From the NCBI GenBank assembly GCA_947258435.1, contig CAMYID010000019.1, forward strand, positions 40,780 through 104,779: a stretch of DNA of 64,000 nucleotides, given 5' to 3'. This DNA is from an uncultured Alphaproteobacteria bacterium (GTDB lineage Bacteria; Pseudomonadota; Alphaproteobacteria; UBA11222). This document shows, one piece after another, positions 26,111 to 34,862 of this stretch. The position numbers and the translations under genes are program-made. The notes under the pieces are model-generated. The model saw nothing but the letters and a program-made list of their open reading frames with translations. It was not told the origin of the DNA and ran no database searches. Positions within the stretch are counted from its first letter, which is position 1; every line of letters begins with the position of its first letter.

Positions 26111-27289
26111 TTACCTCCGCAAAATCGCAAGACTACCATCGCCCAGATCGCCCCAGCCGGTCACAAGGCCCATTTCACAGCCTTCAACCTGAGCCGGACC
26201 TGCGTCATGACGCAACTGGCGAACCGCCTCGACCGTATGATTAAGACCCCAGACATGCGCCTGACTCATCAGGCCGCCATGGGTGTTGATCGGCATTTTA
26301 CCGCCAAGCTCGATCTGCCCGTCCTTGACGAAATCATAGACCTCGCCCCGTTCGCAGAAGCCTGCGGCCTCAAGCTGCAACAGCACCACATAGCTGAAGC
26401 AGTCATAGATCTGCGCGAAATCCATATCCTTGGGCTTGACGCCTGCCATGCCGAAAGCTTCCGGCGCGGCATAGCTCAGTCCGAATTTGAAGAAATCGGG
26501 CCGTGAGGCAATGTCGTCCGCCGGATAAGGGTGACCTTCCGCACAGCCCATGATGGTAACCGGATGATGCGCGCAATCCTTTGCCCGGTCCGCCGTCGTG
26601 ATGACGATAGCGCAGGCACCATCGGTTTCAAGACAGCAATCGAACAGACGGAACGGCTCTGAAATCCAGCGACCATTGAGATATTTCTCCATGGTCAGCT
26701 CGTCGCCTTTCATGAAGGCGCGGTCATTAAGCTGCGCATGTTTGCGCGCGGCCAGCGCCACATGCCCCATCGCTTCGACCGGCGTGCCATACAGTTTCAT
26801 ATGGCGCGTGGCGAACCAGCTATACATCTGCACCGGCGAGGTGATGCCATAGGGGAAATAAAAGTCAGCCATGGTATTGGCCAGCGTGTTCATCCCCATC
26901 GGCCGGGTCGGCGGAATACCGGGCTTGGGCCGCAATGCGGAATAGCCGTTCCAGCCCAATGTAATCAGCACATATTTGGCAATCCCGGTCGACACCACCG
27001 CGGCGGCATTCTGAATCGCCGCCGTCGGGCTTGCGCCGCCCATATTCACCGTCGAGGCATAGCGCAAATTCTCGATCCCGAGATTGGCCGCCAGCTCCTC
27101 CGAAGTGGTATAGACGGGCGGCGGCACCATGCCGTCAATATCATGTGGCGACAGCCCCGCATCGGCAATAGCCTTGCGCGCGGCCTCCAGCATCATTTCG
27201 ACGGCGGTGACCTTGGCCCCCTTCACATAGTCGGTCTCGCCGATGCCGACGATGGCCGCCTTCTCACTGAAGTTCAGCAATTCAGTCAT
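26111..27289 (-). CDS. Thiolase-superfamily protein (SCP-x/Ltp-like) without the nucleophilic cysteine
   Basis: A 392-residue thiolase-fold protein. It opens [15 protein letters not shown]. The residue-84-88 position that holds Cys in thiolases reads MGGASPT, and the C-terminal Cys position reads [10 protein letters not shown], so both classical cysteines are missing. [13 protein letters not shown] retains a His. Conserved Tyr and Asp are seen in [10 protein letters not shown]. Cysteine-less Ltp-type proteins act with DUF35 partners as retro-aldolases. The DUF35 gene starts 5 nt after its stop. The same fold also occurs in non-aldolase lipid-transfer proteins, so activity is inferred. Confidence 0.9.
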   Translation of the reverse strand: MTELLNFSEKAAIVGIGETDYVKGAKVTAVEMMLEAARKAIADAGLSPHDIDGMVPPPVYTTSEELAANLGIENLRYASTVNMGGASPTAAIQNAAAVVSTGIAKYVLITLGWNGYSALRPKPGIPPTRPMGMNTLANTMADFYFPYGITSPVQMYSWFATRHMKLYGTPVEAMGHVALAARKHAQLNDRAFMKGDELTMEKYLNGRWISEPFRLFDCCLETDGACAIVITTADRAKDCAHHPVTIMGCAEGHPYPADDIASRPDFFKFGLSYAAPEAFGMAGVKPKDMDFAQIYDCFSYVVLLQLEAAGFCERGEVYDFVKDGQIELGGKMPINTHGGLMSQAHVWGLNHTVEAVRQLRHDAGPAQVEGCEMGLVTGWGDLGDGSLAILRR

Positions 27290-27312
27290 ATCGCGTTTCT
27301 CTCCGCTGCTTC

Positions 27313-28197
27313 TTATTGTGCCGGGTGACCGGCACCGTTCAGGAACTCCATTACTGCCGCAACGAACGCATCATTGCGATCGCCGGCTACCATATGCCCC
27401 GCCCCCGAAACATCTGCAAATTCGGCATGCGGCACAATTTTCCGAAACTTTTCTACATTTTCCTCACTTACAAGGTCACTCATCTGCCCCCGCACCAAAA
27501 GCGTGGGGACCGAAATCGCGGCACAGGCCGCCGACAGACGCTCCGGCTCCTGATCGCCACGCGGTCGCAAGGCCCCGGTTATAAAACGCGGATCCCAATG
27601 CCAGCGATAACGACCATCCTCGCCGCGCCGCAGATTCTTTGCCAAACCGCTCAGATCCTTCGGCCGGGGTCTGTTCGGCATATAGCTAGCCACAAAATCG
27701 GCTACTTCCTCAAGGTCTGCGAAGCCTTGTTCAAGTTTATCGCCCATAAACTGCAGAATGCGGTCGACACCTTCTTCTTCCATATGCGGTGTGATATCGA
27801 CAAGCACCACACTGCCAAAAGGCTGCTTTTCGGGCGCCAGTTCACCTTGCGCGATCATTGCGGAAATACCCCCCATGGATGCGCCGACAATCGCCGGTCT
27901 GTTTTCCAAACTTGCCGCAACCTGCAACAGATCCCGCCCATAGGTTTCCAGCCGGTAATCCCCGTCCTCGGGCCAGCCGCTATCCCCGTGTCCGCGCAGA
28001 TCGAGCGACACCGCATACCAGCCCTGCGCCGCGAAACGCTGTGCCGCACCGCCCCAGGCATGCCGGGTCTGCCCGCCACCATGGGCAAACAACACAGTCC
28101 TGTTTTGCGGATCCCCCCAAGCATCCGCAACAAGTGCGACATTATCTACGGTAATCCAACTCAGCCGACGTGACCGCAACGCTACTTTTTGAGACAC
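27313..28197 (-). CDS. Alpha/beta hydrolase
   Basis: A 294-residue hydrolase. An oxyanion-hole motif [15 protein letters not shown] precedes the nucleophile in [11 protein letters not shown]. The catalytic His is probable in [12 protein letters not shown] near the C-terminus. The start is GTG at 28197 with GGAG 6 nt upstream. It is 23 nt upstream of the thiolase-like gene and leads the minus-strand arm of the catabolic cluster. It may hydrolyse an ester, lactone or C-C bond of the substrate. Confidence 0.88.
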   Translation of the reverse strand: MSQKVALRSRRLSWITVDNVALVADAWGDPQNRTVLFAHGGGQTRHAWGGAAQRFAAQGWYAVSLDLRGHGDSGWPEDGDYRLETYGRDLLQVAASLENRPAIVGASMGGISAMIAQGELAPEKQPFGSVVLVDITPHMEEEGVDRILQFMGDKLEQGFADLEEVADFVASYMPNRPRPKDLSGLAKNLRRGEDGRYRWHWDPRFITGALRPRGDQEPERLSAACAAISVPTLLVRGQMSDLVSEENVEKFRKIVPHAEFADVSGAGHMVAGDRNDAFVAAVMEFLNGAGHPAQ

Positions 28198-28525
28198 CGC
28201 ATACTCCGATCTACGCTACAAACGCACAAAATCCACAAAACATACCCAAAACCGCAACCGATTTGGCCCGCAGCCCCGATACCGCCTGCACAGACAGCAC
28301 TTTGCTAGCAGCCGGGCCAGGCGACATCGTGCCACCGTTACCGTATCAGCAGAAACGAGTATAAGCGATCAAGCGCAAAATATGATAAGGGTTTTTAAGT
28401 GAAGCTTTTTCAGGACACAACTTCTATTGATGGACCACACGATAGTCCTTACCGTGCGCGGTACGGTCAGTAGCTGAGAAATGTGTCACCAAGAGAATGT
28501 CGGCCGATTAAGAGGGGAAAAGATT
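28198..28525. promoter_or_regulatory. Divergent intergenic region of the catabolic cluster
   Basis: This 328-nt gap lies between the divergent hydrolase and nitronate-monooxygenase genes and should hold both promoters. TTACCGT occurs at 28338-28344 and 28449-28455. The latter forms a dyad with ACGGT at 28463-28467 (ACCGT-N7-ACGGT). These are candidate sites for the GntR regulator encoded downstream, or for another factor. No gene is apparent. Confidence 0.4.
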
Positions 28526-29491
28526 GTGAGTATCAAGACAGCTGTATGCGACCTGTTCGGGATCGAAAAACCGATTTTCCTGGCCGGCATGGGCGGTGTC
28601 GCCTATGCCGATGTCTGCGCTGCGGTATCGGAAGCCGGCGGATATGGCACCCTGGGCATGGCGGCGGCAAGCCCGGAAGAAATCCGCAGCGAAATGCGCG
28701 CTGTACGCGCCAGGACCGACAAACCGTTTGGCGTCGACCTGCTGGCCGCGCAGCCCGAAACCATCGACGCCGCGATCGACATCATTATCGCGGAGGGCGC
28801 TTCCTCCTTCATCGCCGGGCTTGGTGTTCCCCTTGCCGTGATCGAAAAATGCCACAATGCCGGCCTTAAGGTCGTTGTGATGTGCGGCAAGGTCGAACAT
28901 GCGGTGAAAGCCGAACAGGCGGGCTGCGACATGGTGGTCGCCCAGGGTACCGAGGCAGGCGGCCATACCGGCCAGGTCGCGGGCATGGCAGTCATTCCGC
29001 AGATCGCCGCGGCGGTCAAGATACCGGTCCTGGGCGCCGGCTCCATCGTTGATGGCCGCACCATGGCGGCAGCGCTTGCGATGGGGGCACAGGGGGTCTG
29101 GGTTGGCACCCGCTTCATCGCCTCGACCGAAGCGCGTGCGCCGCAGCTCTACAAACAATCGCTGCTTGATCATAATGGCGGCGATACCGCAGTTACCAAA
29201 TGTTATTCGGGCAAAACCATGCGCGTCATCCGTAATGCCTATGTCGATGACTGGGCGCAGCGGCCGCAGGATCTGCTGCCATTCCCGCAACAGATGGTGA
29301 CCAGCCTGAAGGCGGGGGTAATGGCGATTACCCAGGGTGCCGATCAGATCGTCGATCCGGACAAGTCATGCCTGCCAGCAGGTCAGGGAATTGGCGGCAT
29401 TCACGACATCCGGCCGGTGGCAGAAATCATGGACAGCATGATGGCGGAAGCCGAAGCAACCATTCACGGTTTGAACGGTTTGGTTGCCTGA
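28526..29491 (+). CDS. Nitronate monooxygenase-like flavoprotein
   Basis: A 321-residue FMN protein. It opens LFGIEKPIFLAGMGGVAY and has SFIAGLG, VVAQGTEAGGHTGQ and GSIVDGRTMAAALAMGAQGVWVGTRF in the order of the 2-nitropropane dioxygenase/NMO family. GTG at 28526 follows AGAGGGG at a usable distance and gives the normal N-terminus; an earlier ATG at 28481 adds 15 unlikely residues. Many members in catabolic clusters act as enoyl-type reductases or dehydrogenases, so the true reaction is open. It leads the plus-strand arm, with the GntR gene 26 nt later. Confidence 0.85.
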   Translation: MSIKTAVCDLFGIEKPIFLAGMGGVAYADVCAAVSEAGGYGTLGMAAASPEEIRSEMRAVRARTDKPFGVDLLAAQPETIDAAIDIIIAEGASSFIAGLGVPLAVIEKCHNAGLKVVVMCGKVEHAVKAEQAGCDMVVAQGTEAGGHTGQVAGMAVIPQIAAAVKIPVLGAGSIVDGRTMAAALAMGAQGVWVGTRFIASTEARAPQLYKQSLLDHNGGDTAVTKCYSGKTMRVIRNAYVDDWAQRPQDLLPFPQQMVTSLKAGVMAITQGADQIVDPDKSCLPAGQGIGGIHDIRPVAEIMDSMMAEAEATIHGLNGLVA

Positions 29492-29517
29492 CGGCAGAAC
29501 TGACGACGGAACTTGAT

Positions 29518-30327
29518 ATGAAAGACAGCAACCCGGCCGCCAGCAGCGCCACGCCAGCAGCCCGTAACGACAACTCTGCCAAACCGCAGGGGCGACGCGG
29601 TCGGAAAATGGCAATTAAGGTCGCACAGGGTATCGTGCGCGAGATCGCGGAAAACAACATGGCGCCGGGGGCGAAACTGCCCCCCGAACATGAAATGGTC
29701 GAACGCTATGGTGTCGCGCGGGCCACTTTGCGGGAAGCACTGCGGTTTCTTGAATTGCAGGGTGTGCTGACGATCAAGCCGGGCCCCGGCGGCGGCCCGG
29801 TGGTCGGTGAACCGCATACCCGCAATCTGGCCAGCACTCTGGCGCTGATGCTGCAATTCATGGATGCGCCCTTCCGTTCGCTGCTTGAACTCAGGCAGGA
29901 TCTCAGCCCCGGCATGGCCGCACGCGCAGCAAACAATGCAAGCCCGGAAGATCTGCGCCTGATGCGCGAATGCATTGCCAGACTTGAGAACAGTGTCGGC
30001 GATCTGCCGGTTTATATCTACGAAAGCCGTAAATTTCACGATCTGATCGCCTGGGCCTCAGGCAATCCGGCGATCGGTCTGCTGGTGACATCGGTACATC
30101 TTGTCACCAACAGTTCAGGGATCGGGCTGAATTACTCCGAACGCGAGCAGCAATATCAGATCAACACCTATCGGCGGCTTTACGACGCGATTGACAGCCA
30201 CGATGCGGCAGCCGCGCAGCGCATCATGGATGAATTTCTCGGTCGCTCCGATGCCTATCTTGCCAAGCGCCATCCGGAGGTGCTGGAGCGGCGCATCGTC
30301 TGGGAAAATGTCGATAACGAAGACTGA
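29518..30327 (+). CDS. GntR family transcriptional regulator (FCD subfamily)
   Basis: A 269-residue regulator. A low-complexity N-terminus precedes the winged helix at about residues 22-95 (IVREIAENNMAPGAKLPPEHEMVERYGVA and LREALRFLELQGVL). The FCD domain then follows with MARAA-type helices and metal-liganding His/Asp candidates (SRKFHDLIAWASGN and the HL region). FCD regulators sense carboxylates or acyl-CoA-like compounds. It lies between the NMO-like gene and the acyl-CoA synthetase, so it is the best candidate regulator of the divergent cluster. Confidence 0.9.
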   Translation: MKDSNPAASSATPAARNDNSAKPQGRRGRKMAIKVAQGIVREIAENNMAPGAKLPPEHEMVERYGVARATLREALRFLELQGVLTIKPGPGGGPVVGEPHTRNLASTLALMLQFMDAPFRSLLELRQDLSPGMAARAANNASPEDLRLMRECIARLENSVGDLPVYIYESRKFHDLIAWASGNPAIGLLVTSVHLVTNSSGIGLNYSEREQQYQINTYRRLYDAIDSHDAAAAQRIMDEFLGRSDAYLAKRHPEVLERRIVWENVDNED

Positions 30328-30365
30328 GCGCCGCTGACCGCAAACCGCCACGGGGCGCTGTTCCG

Positions 30366-30409
30366 GCAATTAATTGCTGGCCGGCCCGCCCGACTTATTG
30401 AATAATTCA
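30366..30409 (+). promoter_or_regulatory. Two palindromes upstream of the acyl-CoA synthetase gene
   Basis: GCAATTAATTGC (30366-30377) is a perfect 12-bp palindrome. TGAATAATTCA (30399-30409) is an 11-bp palindrome. Both lie in the 156-nt gap after the GntR gene. They are candidate operators for that regulator; no consensus match is claimed. Confidence 0.35.
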
Positions 30410-30483
30410 GTTATAAAACCGGCCCGCCCCGGCGGACCGCAAAACAGTGCTGCGCGCGACGCAACACAAAAGGGGGATGTGCC

Positions 30484-32115
30484 ATGCAATATCATTACGC
30501 CTCGATCTGGGAAACGATTGCCGATGCGGTCCCTGACCGGCCGGCATTGATACATGGTGAAACCACGCAAAGCTGGCGCAGCTTTGACGACCGTGCGGCC
30601 CGGCTTGCGGGGGCCTTTGAAAAGGCGGGACTCGAGGCGGATTCGAAAATCGGACATTACCTGTACAACTGCAATGAATATATCGAGGCGCATTATGCCG
30701 CGTTCAAAATGCGCGCCTCCCCCATCAATGTGAATTACCGCTATCTGGAAGAGGAGCTGATCTATCTGCTCGACAACAGCGACAGCGAGGCAGTGCTGTT
30801 TCATGGCCGGCTTGCCGAACGGATCGCCGAAGTAAAGGACAAGCTGCCCAGGCTCAGACTGCTGATCCAGGTCGATGATGACAGCAATACCCCGCTGATC
30901 GACGGCGCGGTTGCCTATGAGGATTTTCTGGCTAGCAGTGAGCCCGCACCACGTATCGCCCGCTCGGAAGACGACATCTATATGCTTTACACCGGCGGCA
31001 CGACAGGGATGCCGAAAGGCGTGATGTACCGGCAGGCCGACCACAGCTTCGGCCTGATGATGGGATATGACTTTCGCGGCCTGCCGCGACCTGAAAGCAG
31101 ACAGCAGATGCTGTCGACCATCGCAACGCTGGCGCAGGCGGATGCGCTGCCGGTGGCGCTTGCGGCCTGCCCGCTGATGCATGGCACGGGCATCTGGGTC
31201 GGCGTCTTTGCGCCTTTGATGATCGGCGGCTGCGCGGTTACCCTGCCCAACACCCATTTCGACCCGGATGCCTTGTGGCGCGAGGTGACCCGCAACAAGG
31301 TCACAGACCTTGTGATTGTCGGCGACGCGTTCGCCAAACCGCTGTCTGGCGCGCTGGATGCTGCGGCCGAAGCCGGTACCCCGCATGACATCTCATCACT
31401 TGGCCTTGTGATCTCATCAGGGGTGATGTGGACAAGCGAGGTCAAGCAGCAGATGCTGAGGCATCACGATATGATCCTGATCGATGCGATGGGATCGACC
31501 GAAGGGTCGATGGGGCGTTCCATCACCACCCGCGATACACAAAGCGCCACCGCCAAGTTCGAGATGGGCGAAGCGACGAAAGTCTTCAATGACAATGATC
31601 AGGAAGTGAAGCCCGGCTCGGGCGAGATTGGCATGATCGCGGCGGGGGGCATGGTGCCGGTCGGCTATTTCAAGGATCCGGAGAAAACAGCAAAGACATT
31701 CCGCACGATCGATGGCGTGCCCTACAGCTTCCCCGGCGACTTCGCGACAGTCGAGGCGGACGGCACGATCAAGCTGCTGGGCCGCGGCTCCGTCTGCATT
31801 AACAGTGGCGGCGAGAAAATCTACCCTGAAGAGGTGGAGGAAGCCGTCAAACGCCACCCCGCCATCTATGATTGCCTGGTCGTCGGCGTGCCGGATGACC
31901 GGTTCGGCGAAAAGGTCACCGCCGTTGCCGCCCCGCGCGCGGGGCAGGATGTCGATGCCCAGTCGGTCATCGCGGAAGCGCGCAGCCATATCGCCGGCTA
32001 CAAGCTGCCCAAAGATGTCATTCTTGTCCCGGAAGTCAAACGAGCGCCGAACGGCAAGGCTGACTATAAATGGGCAAAATCCACCGCACTGACAGCCCTG
32101 GGCCTGCCGCAATAG
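30484..32115 (+). CDS. Acyl-CoA synthetase (AMP-binding, class I ANL)
   Basis: A 543-residue adenylating enzyme. The P-loop-like A3 motif is YTGGTTGMPKGVMY near residue 170. GDFATVEADG, GRGSVCINSGGEKIYPEEVEEA and the catalytic Lys region PNGKADYKWAK are in the C-terminal domain. It activates a carboxylic acid to the CoA thioester. Position in the GntR arm suggests it charges the substrate of the Rieske/thiolase-like pathway. Similar enzymes in sphingomonads and actinobacteria activate bulky acids. Confidence 0.93.
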   Translation: MQYHYASIWETIADAVPDRPALIHGETTQSWRSFDDRAARLAGAFEKAGLEADSKIGHYLYNCNEYIEAHYAAFKMRASPINVNYRYLEEELIYLLDNSDSEAVLFHGRLAERIAEVKDKLPRLRLLIQVDDDSNTPLIDGAVAYEDFLASSEPAPRIARSEDDIYMLYTGGTTGMPKGVMYRQADHSFGLMMGYDFRGLPRPESRQQMLSTIATLAQADALPVALAACPLMHGTGIWVGVFAPLMIGGCAVTLPNTHFDPDALWREVTRNKVTDLVIVGDAFAKPLSGALDAAAEAGTPHDISSLGLVISSGVMWTSEVKQQMLRHHDMILIDAMGSTEGSMGRSITTRDTQSATAKFEMGEATKVFNDNDQEVKPGSGEIGMIAAGGMVPVGYFKDPEKTAKTFRTIDGVPYSFPGDFATVEADGTIKLLGRGSVCINSGGEKIYPEEVEEAVKRHPAIYDCLVVGVPDDRFGEKVTAVAAPRAGQDVDAQSVIAEARSHIAGYKLPKDVILVPEVKRAPNGKADYKWAKSTALTALGLPQ

Positions 32116-32255
32116 GCGGATAAACTCAGACATAGCCGGCGCCTGCCGCTATCATGGCGAAAAACTGGTCGGCCAACCAACGCGGTTGACCGGTGCCCCG
32201 ACATTTGTCAAACAGGATAATATTAATAAAAAGCAATTTATTATCCGGGGCTGTC

Positions 32256-32945
32256 ATGTTTAAACCTATACTTACTTTATCATTGCTCCTTTTGCTGACT
32301 GCCTGTGCCAGCGTTACCCGCGGCACGACGGAGGAATTCGTTATCAACAGCGATCCGGAGGGCGCAAAAGCCATCCTGAGCAACGGGCAGACATGTATCA
32401 CGCCCTGCACGCTGAAGCTGAAGCGCAAACATTCCTTCAGTGTGCGCTTTGAGAAAGACGGATTCATACCCGCAGAAGCGACTGTCGATAGTCATGTCGC
32501 CGCAGCCGGCGCGGCGAAGGGGCTGTCGCCCAATCCCCTGACCGTCGCAATGGCGCCCGCATCAGGCAATGTCACGCCGCAACCCGACATGGCTGAGCGA
32601 GACAGGCCGCCGCAAGACAGGCCGCCGCGCCCCCGGGATCTGGAACTGACGTCCCTGCCCGATTCGGGTGACACGGGCCGCGCCGCGCCAGACCCGGAAA
32701 ATATGCCCGCTGCCGATACCGGACCACGACCGGCAACAGGTGACGGGGCTGGTGAGCTGGCCGACATAGTCTCATCGGAAGAAATCATGATGCTGCTTGA
32801 TGAACCCGATAGTGCAGGCGCAGACAGGGCAGCGGCGACAGCCGCGCCGATAGTGCCCGATCCCGCCCTTTCGACGGTTGTCGATAGCGGTACTGTGCCG
32901 CCGGTGCCGCGCAAACGCGAAACCCTCGATATTTCGCGCTGGTAG
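32256..32945 (+). CDS. PEGA-domain lipoprotein
   Basis: A 229-residue protein. A lipoprotein signal ends LLLLLTAC with Cys17 as the lipidated residue. A PEGA domain follows (EEFVINSDPEGAKAILSNG, ITPCTLKLKRKH, SVRFEKDGFIP). The remainder is a long Pro/Asp/Ala-rich tail, probably disordered, from about residue 95. PEGA domains are surface or cell-wall-facing beta-sandwiches in envelope proteins. The role here is unknown. ATG 32256 is chosen because the earlier in-frame start at 32193 would precede the lipobox with a poor signal. Confidence 0.8.
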   Translation: MFKPILTLSLLLLLTACASVTRGTTEEFVINSDPEGAKAILSNGQTCITPCTLKLKRKHSFSVRFEKDGFIPAEATVDSHVAAAGAAKGLSPNPLTVAMAPASGNVTPQPDMAERDRPPQDRPPRPRDLELTSLPDSGDTGRAAPDPENMPAADTGPRPATGDGAGELADIVSSEEIMMLLDEPDSAGADRAAATAAPIVPDPALSTVVDSGTVPPVPRKRETLDISRW

Positions 32946-33050
32946 TGAGGTCTGGCTCAGCCTGTCTTGCCGAGCTGTCTTTCTATTTATCGCGACATTG
33001 TTTATATGGGTAAGTAATCAGTAATTTAGTGTATGCCGAAACACTGGTCG

Positions 33051-33074
33051 CGCTCCCCAAACGGGGAGCGTTTT
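33051..33074 (+). terminator. Rho-independent terminator before trcR
   Basis: CGCTCCCC (33051-33058) pairs with GGGGAGCG (33063-33070) across loop AAAC, followed by TTTT. It lies about 105 nt after the PEGA gene and 72 nt before trcR, and probably ends the PEGA transcript. Confidence 0.75.
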
Positions 33075-33145
33075 CACACCTGGCCCTGAATTGGCATTCA
33101 CTGTCTGTTGGCTAAATTGTCCCGCTTTCGCGGAATGGAGAGAAA

Positions 33146-33928
33146 ATGTCGCAACCATTAATGCCCAAAGCTACTGCTGTTTGGCTGGTCGACAATACCG
33201 CATTGACCTTCGAGCAGATCGCGGCTTTTTGCGGACTTCATATATTAGAGGTTTCCGGCATCGCCGACGGTGAAGTTGCGGTGGGTATCAAGGGGCTTGA
33301 TCCTGTTTCAGCAGGACAGCTGAGCCGCGATGAAATCGAACGCTGCGAGGCGGACCCGACCGCCCGGCTGGCGCTGCGCGAGTCCACCCATCCGCTGCCG
33401 CAGAAACGCTCCAAAGGCGCGCGCTACACCCCGGTTTCACGACGTCAGGACCGGCCGGATGCAATCGCCTGGCTGCTGCGCAACCACCCCGAACTCAGCG
33501 ATGCCCAGATCAGCAAGCTTGTCGGGACGACCAAACCCACAATTCAGGCCATTCGCGACCGGACCCACTGGAACCAGGCCAATATCATGCCGGTTGACCC
33601 GGTGAGCCTTGGCTTATGCTCGCAGATCGATCTTGATGCCCAGGTCAGGAAGGCGGATGCCCGCGCCGCCCGCGAACGCGCAAAGCAAGGCATTGCCGAA
33701 CCTGGCGACACGCTGCGCCCGGTTGAGGAAACAGCGGCAAAATACGCACCGATCGTCGCACCGCCCATTCGCGAAACAGATGAAGATGCCGAAGAAGACG
33801 GCGACAGCACCGAATCTGCCAACATGGCGAAGCAGCCCGAACAGGGAGAGACGACGGAAACAATCCGCGAAGAGGACGGGGAATTCGGCCCGACCCAAAC
33901 CGATGACGACGATAGCCAACTGGCCTGA
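33146..33928 (+). CDS. trcR: Cell cycle transcriptional regulator TrcR (DUF1013)
   Basis: A 260-residue protein. It opens PLMPKATAVWLVDNTALTFEQIAAFCG, contains YTPVSRRQDRPDAIAWLLRNHPELSDAQI and a SKLVGTTKPTIQAIRDR helix-turn-helix-like segment, then an acidic C-terminal tail (DEDAEEDGDSTES). This is the DUF1013 family conserved in Alphaproteobacteria and associated with cell-cycle regulation. Family length is typical, with an unusually long acidic tail. It has its own region after the terminator at 33051. Confidence 0.92.
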   Translation: MSQPLMPKATAVWLVDNTALTFEQIAAFCGLHILEVSGIADGEVAVGIKGLDPVSAGQLSRDEIERCEADPTARLALRESTHPLPQKRSKGARYTPVSRRQDRPDAIAWLLRNHPELSDAQISKLVGTTKPTIQAIRDRTHWNQANIMPVDPVSLGLCSQIDLDAQVRKADARAARERAKQGIAEPGDTLRPVEETAAKYAPIVAPPIRETDEDAEEDGDSTESANMAKQPEQGETTETIREEDGEFGPTQTDDDDSQLA

Positions 33929-34148
33929 GATGCACATCATTGGGCCAGCCCTCCCCAGCCCTCCGATCATTAGCCAGCCCTTCTGATTTTGTCTGAGCTG
34001 TTGCAGCAACATACAGCGCAGTAGCCGCGAATACCGGTCGCTGCGCGATAGCTATATGGACATCGCGCCCCCTCTGGCGCAGACTGCGTCACGTCGCTGC
34101 GGCAAACATCATTATGAACAGAACAGACGCAGATGGGGGGGCGGGGCG

Positions 34149-34652
34149 ATGGATATTATCGACCAGACAATCAAACGCGAAGGGGGCTTTGTCGACCATC
34201 CCGATGATCCGGGCGGGGCGACGAATATGGGTATTACACTTGCGACGCTGTCACATTTTCTCGGGCGCGAGGCAAGCTATGACGAAATCCGCAATCTGAC
34301 CCATGCCGACGCGCGTGCCGTCTATCAGGCGCGCTATATGGATGCGCCCCGCTTTTCCGAAATAGAGGATCATTGGCTGCGCGAAATTGTATTTGATGCG
34401 GGTGTCCTGTTCGGTCCGCCGCGCGCCGCGCGCTGGCTGCAGGAAGCTGCCGGCGCAACCGCGGACGGCATCGTCGGGCCGGCAACCCTGCGTGCAGTCA
34501 ATGCCGCCGACCCCCGGCAGCTTGGCGTGAAATTCATCACATCCTGGCTCCGCCGGCATGGGGAACGGGTGCAGTCGGGCAAATCCAGTCACAAATTCAT
34601 CGGCGGCTGGATCAACCGCGCAACCGCTCACCTGCTATCCATACCTGTCTGA
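34149..34652 (+). CDS. GH108 family lysozyme / secretion-activator-type protein
   Basis: A 167-residue protein with an N-terminal glycoside hydrolase 108 domain (IKREGGFVDHPDDPGGATNMGIT) and a C-terminal peptidoglycan-binding region (ADGIVGPATLRAVNAA). The catalytic Glu is Glu11 in REGG. No signal peptide is visible. Such endolysins are usually phage- or secretion-linked, but no holin, spanin or other phage gene is nearby. It may be a domesticated prophage remnant or a gene-transfer-agent-like lysis gene. Confidence 0.85.
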   Translation: MDIIDQTIKREGGFVDHPDDPGGATNMGITLATLSHFLGREASYDEIRNLTHADARAVYQARYMDAPRFSEIEDHWLREIVFDAGVLFGPPRAARWLQEAAGATADGIVGPATLRAVNAADPRQLGVKFITSWLRRHGERVQSGKSSHKFIGGWINRATAHLLSIPV

Positions 34653-34762
34653 AGCAGACGCCAATCGCGGCGTATCGGACGCCCGGGATCTGGCCGGCCC
34701 CCACTTATCGGCGACAGGCGCGGTTGTAATCCACAGCCGCCCACACGCCACCGATACAATTT

Positions 34763-34785
34763 ATTACAATTAACCATATTGTAAT
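34763..34785 (+). promoter_or_regulatory. Inverted repeat ATTACAAT-N7-ATTGTAAT upstream of PAS gene
   Basis: Perfect 8-bp arms at 34763-34770 and 34778-34785 lie 77 nt before the PAS-protein ATG. A further TTGTAAT is at 34724-34730 and TTGTAA is just before the ribosome-binding site. The AT-rich dyad is a plausible operator; the regulator is not identified. Confidence 0.45.
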
Positions 34786-34862
34786 CTGTCAGCTGCACCC
34801 TTAGTTGAGGCCTTGGGTGGTATCTGGGATGTATTTTTTAAATTATTGTAAGGATACGACCC

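Noticed and set aside
34056..34148. Longer GH108 start at 34056
   Set aside because: The added residues are Arg/Cys-rich and unlike the family; MDIIDQTIKREGG is the typical N-terminus.
34149..34652. Prophage remnant around the GH108 gene
   Set aside because: No integrase, capsid, tail, holin or attachment repeats are in the surrounding sequence; only the single lysozyme gene is seen.
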